Positions 5,280 through 7,336 of a stretch of DNA of 7,336 nucleotides are shown here, in pieces. The notes below the pieces were generated by a model. The model was not told the origin of the DNA. It made no database searches and saw nothing but the letters and a program-made list of their open reading frames with translations. Made by a program: the position numbers and the translations under genes. Source of the DNA: an uncultured Tidjanibacter sp. (lineage in GTDB: Bacteria > Bacteroidota > Bacteroidia > Bacteroidales > Rikenellaceae); assembly GCA_934663885.1 (NCBI GenBank), contig CAKUKW010000103.1, positions 1 to 7,336 on the forward strand, given 5' to 3'. Within the stretch, counting starts at the first letter, position 1. Each line of letters starts with the position of its first letter.

Positions 5280-5309
5280 ATTGAGGGAGTATAGAATACT
5301 CCCTCAATT
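5279..5309. terminator. Bidirectional terminator between convergent genes
   Basis: AATTGAGGGAGTAT (5279-5292) and its exact complement (5296-5309) form a 14-bp stem with a 3-base loop. The stem begins at the last base of the nuclease stop codon and ends 22 bases before the end of the convergent HTH gene, the place expected for a shared terminator. T runs are short on both sides. Confidence 0.75.
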
Positions 5310-5331
5310 ACATTTGCCTATAAGTTGCTGC

Positions 5332-5622
5332 CTACCCTTTCATCTGCCCCTCCATCCATTTAAGCAATTCCTTTCGGGAGAATACCAGTTTATTGCCATA
5401 TTTCCTGTGTGGTATTTCCCCGGCGGAAGTCAGTTTGTATATCTTCGCTTTTGAAGTCGGCATACCGTGTTCTTCGAGCATTTTAAGAGCGTCCACGAGG
5501 GGAATGGTATCATGGACAGGCTTGGCCTCTAAAAGTCGCTGTACGGCCTCTATTTCCTGTCGGATTAGGTGCTTTAATTCATCATGTCCGATTAACGCTA
5601 AACGCTCGCTTTCTAATTTCAT
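5332..5622 (-). CDS. Small HTH protein (HTH_17 type), excisionase candidate
   Basis: The 96-residue protein has a charged helical N-terminus (1-36, HDELKHLIRQEIEAVQRLLEAK, possibly a coiled coil for dimerisation). An excisionase/MerR-like HTH follows at about 40-93: IPLVDALKMLEEHG, TSKAKIYKLTSAGEIPHRKYGNKLVFSRKELLKWM. The pattern I-Y-K-L-x-x-x-G-x-I-P-x-x-K-x-G-x-K-L-x-F-x-R-x-x-L-x-x-W is the hallmark of the helix-turn-helix 17 group. It lies 87 bp downstream of the integrase gene on the same strand, so both may share a transcript or it may have its own promoter in the AT-rich gap; no consensus -7 box is obvious there. Xis-type proteins bend attachment-site DNA and tip Int toward excision. 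That role fits position and fold but is inferred, and DUF3853 is a rival candidate. Confidence 0.85.
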   Translation of the reverse strand: MKLESERLALIGHDELKHLIRQEIEAVQRLLEAKPVHDTIPLVDALKMLEEHGMPTSKAKIYKLTSAGEIPHRKYGNKLVFSRKELLKWMEGQMKG

Positions 5623-5709
5623 AATATTTGTTTTTAATGATTGTACGAAAGAATAGTGCGTTGTGTTTAGATACTGTTATAAATAGCTGTATTATTTTAT
5701 AAGTGGTTG

Positions 5710-7011
5710 TTATTTTGTAAGTTTCCCGAAACTGTTAAACCGTTCCATCTCGTTTGCACGTATCTTGTCCGCAACGTCGATGTATGGTTTCATGGATTTA
5801 TAGTCGCTGTGGCCTGTCCACTTCATTACTACCTGCACCGGAATACCAAGTGCAAGGGCGTTACAGATAAAAGTCCTGCGCCCTGTGTGAGTACCCAAAA
5901 GCGAGTATTTCGGGGCAACTTGTTCGATACGCTCGTTTCCCCTGAAATGAATCAGCGTTACCGGCGTGTCAATACCCGCCATTTCGCATAATTCCTTGAT
6001 ATAATCGTTCATCTTCTGGTTGCTGACCACTGGGAGTGCCTTGTCGTTTTCAAAGGCTATATCGACGTATTTTTCGATGATGGGCCGACTGTGGTCGTTC
6101 AGTTCGATTATCAGCGTATCCATAGTTTTGACCGTCACAATCTCGATGCAATTGCCCTTTATGTCGCTACGCTTGAGGTTGTAAACGTCAGAATACCGTA
6201 TACCTGTGAAACAGCAGAATAAAAATACGTCGCGCACCCTGTCTAAATGCTGTTTGTGGTCGGGTATCCGGAAAGCTTTGAGTTGTGTCAGTTCCTCTTC
6301 CGTCAGAAATACAACGGTTTTCCGGGCTTGCTTGAGTTTCGGCCGGAATACTTCAAAGGCCGTGTTCTTATGATACCCCTTGTGATGAGCCCAGCGGAGA
6401 AACCATTTGAAAAATCCCATCTGTTTACCTATCGTACTGTTTCGTAGATTTTTCTTGTTCCGAAGAAAAAGTACATAGTCGTTGAGCCGGGTTTCTGCGA
6501 GGGATTCAAAGGTCATGTTCTTGTCGAAATCCCTTAGGTGGTTTTTAGCGGCGGCGAATTTTTCATACGTGGCCTCCGTCCAGTCGCTCATCTTGCCGGA
6601 TTCTTTCGTGAACAGGTCGTATATCTCCCAAAATGATAACTGTTTTTGGATAGGTGCTTTTTCCCCTGTCGCTACATCTGTACGGGCATTGAAAGCCTCT
6701 TTGATTTGCTCGGGTGTCGGAGCAAGGTTAGTCATTTCAAAATGCTGGAATATGGTCTGTATATCCGCATCGTAGCGCGCCAACGCCGTATTAATCTGCG
6801 AGGCGGTTTGCTTGAGCCTGTTGGAGCAACCCGATTTTACCTTTTGCTTGGTCGAATCCCACTTGTCAGCATCAATCCTGTACCCTGTTGTAAACTCTAT
6901 CCTGTTACCGTCGAACTTAACCCTCATACGGATAGGTACATTTTCCGTTACTGTAATCCCGCCTTTCTTTCGTTTCTCCAGAAAGAAACTCACACTACGT
7001 TTTAGCATCAT
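5710..7011 (-). CDS. int: Tyrosine recombinase (Bacteroidetes element integrase)
   Basis: With the start at 7009-7011 the protein has 433 residues, normal for the family. MLKRSVSFFLEKRKKGG to about residue 62 is the arm-binding domain (Arm-DNA-bind_5 type, with GNRIEFTTGYRIDADKWD). Residues about 120-225 form the core-binding SAM-like domain (LSFWEIYDLFTKESG onward). The C-terminal catalytic domain holds Arg272 (TGIRYSDVY), Lys295 (VKTMD), His375 and Arg378 (THTGRR), His401 (TGHSDYKSM) and nucleophile Tyr410 (KPYID), so all catalytic residues are present. A frame open to 7125 would add 38 unrelated residues through the arm-type repeats, so the ATG at 7011 (or the next at 7008) is preferred; TTAAGGGCT just upstream could aid ribosome binding. 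It recombines the tRNA-Ser site. Arm-type repeats in its leader suggest that Int limits its own synthesis. Confidence 0.95.
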   Translation of the reverse strand: MMLKRSVSFFLEKRKKGGITVTENVPIRMRVKFDGNRIEFTTGYRIDADKWDSTKQKVKSGCSNRLKQTASQINTALARYDADIQTIFQHFEMTNLAPTPEQIKEAFNARTDVATGEKAPIQKQLSFWEIYDLFTKESGKMSDWTEATYEKFAAAKNHLRDFDKNMTFESLAETRLNDYVLFLRNKKNLRNSTIGKQMGFFKWFLRWAHHKGYHKNTAFEVFRPKLKQARKTVVFLTEEELTQLKAFRIPDHKQHLDRVRDVFLFCCFTGIRYSDVYNLKRSDIKGNCIEIVTVKTMDTLIIELNDHSRPIIEKYVDIAFENDKALPVVSNQKMNDYIKELCEMAGIDTPVTLIHFRGNERIEQVAPKYSLLGTHTGRRTFICNALALGIPVQVVMKWTGHSDYKSMKPYIDVADKIRANEMERFNSFGKLTK

Positions 7012-7030
7012 AGCCCTTAAACTTTTTAAG

Positions 7031-7051
7031 TTACACACCGATTTACACACC
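7031..7051. repeat. Right arm-type repeats in the int leader
   Basis: TTACACACC at 7031-7039 and 7043-7051 are exact copies 12 bp apart, in the same orientation and spacing as the left pair. They lie 20-40 bp upstream of the preferred int start and 115 bp from the right core site. Binding there could both build the recombination complex and repress int. Confidence 0.6.
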
Positions 7052-7165
7052 CTGAATCCGACACCGCATGAGTATTGGTGGTTATTCAAGGTTAGACCGA
7101 CGTGCGGCAAATGGTTTAAGAACACATGATTAAAAACGTATGGCTATTTATGGAGATTAAGACCG

Positions 7166-7186
7166 GAATCCCTCTCTCTCCGCCAA
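7166..7186 (+). repeat. Right attachment site
   Basis: GAATCCCT-C-TCTCTCCGCCAA repeats the tRNA 3' end found at 1710-1730 with one mismatch at 7174. There is no tRNA body upstream of it, so this is the truncated duplicate made by integration. Confidence 0.9.
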
Positions 7187-7205
7187 GAGCGAAAGCAAAA
7201 CAAAG

Positions 7206-7240
7206 AATATCCCTGTAAATGTCTAATTTACAGGGATATT
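7206..7240 (+). terminator. Displaced host terminator of tRNA-Ser
   Basis: AATATCCCTGTAAAT (7206-7220) and its exact complement (7226-7240) form a 15-bp stem with loop GTCTA, followed by a T-rich TTGTTTCT on the plus strand. It lies 19 bases past the right core repeat, where a tRNA terminator would sit before the element arrived. Confidence 0.7.
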
Positions 7241-7321
7241 TGTTTCTGGGCGAAAAGCAAATATAAGGTTTGGGTGGTTTTTACAGTCAAAATCAGGGAC
7301 AATTTCCAGCTTCAATGAATC

Positions 7322-7336
7322 GGGGGGGGGGGGGGG
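7322..7336 (+). repeat. Run of 15 G at the window end
   Basis: The last 15 bases are all G, truncated by the window edge. It may be a real homopolymer, a contig break at one, or a sequencing artefact such as poly-G tails of two-colour chemistry. Confidence 0.6.

Larger units (their letters stand above)
1710..7186. mobile_element. Minimal integrative element in the tRNA-Ser gene
   Basis: The element is bounded by the 21-bp direct repeat at 1710-1730 and 7166-7186; one unit is 5456 bp. A tyrosine recombinase sits at the right end, its start about 155 bp from the right junction, as in many tRNA-targeting islands. The content is Int, two small HTH proteins, an XRE regulator, a structured leader, two cargo proteins and a long inverted-repeat-rich non-coding stretch. 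By eye it is richer in A+T than the flanking peptidase gene. No relaxase, replication initiator, coupling protein, capsid or terminase gene can be found, so it is either a helper-dependent mobilisable element or satellite, or a defence island reduced to integration and cargo. Confidence 0.9.

Noticed and set aside
7012..7125. N-terminal extension of the integrase to 7125
   Set aside because: The added 38 residues are unrelated to the arm-binding domain and would be encoded across the arm-type repeats; family members begin near MLKRSVSFFLEKRKKGG.

Overview
The window looks like Bacteroidota, most likely order Bacteroidales (an Alistipes-like host is a guess). Three things point there: TAnnTTTG-type -7 boxes, start codons without clear Shine-Dalgarno sequences, and DUF3853 plus Arm-DNA-bind_5-type integrase proteins typical of Bacteroidales mobile elements.

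Host backbone, left (1-1709). A prolyl-oligopeptidase-like lipoprotein, cut by the window edge, and an HU-family DNA-binding protein lie on the minus strand. A 440-base intergenic region follows, then a plus-strand tRNA-Ser(UGA) gene with a good Bacteroidetes promoter.

Integrated element (1710-7186). The 3' end of the tRNA gene is repeated at 7166-7186 (21 bp, one mismatch). This defines an insertion unit of 5456 bp. Inside, left to right, are: paired arm-type repeats overlapping a terminator; a DUF3853 HTH protein; about 780 bases without genes but rich in inverted repeats (origin- or oriT-like); a divergent XRE regulator with two operator-like repeats; a Bacteroidetes promoter followed by a 240-nt highly foldable leader or RNA; a small beta-rich, possibly lipocalin-like protein; a PD-(D/E)XK (Mrr-like) nuclease with a beta-rich C-terminal half; a bidirectional terminator; a small HTH protein (excisionase candidate); and a tyrosine recombinase whose leader holds a second pair of arm-type repeats. 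No replication, relaxase, capsid or transposase gene is present, so the element appears minimal and probably depends on a helper to move between cells.

How the parts may work together. Int plus one or both small HTH proteins would handle integration and excision at tRNA-Ser. The cargo consists of the XRE regulator, structured RNA, beta-rich protein and nuclease. It has the layout of a controlled toxic or defence locus: a divergent autoregulated repressor, a nuclease, and a leader able to hide the first start codon. That functional reading is inference.

Host backbone, right (7187-7336). A strong hairpin that was probably the original tRNA-Ser terminator is now separated from its gene by the element. 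The window ends in a run of 15 G.
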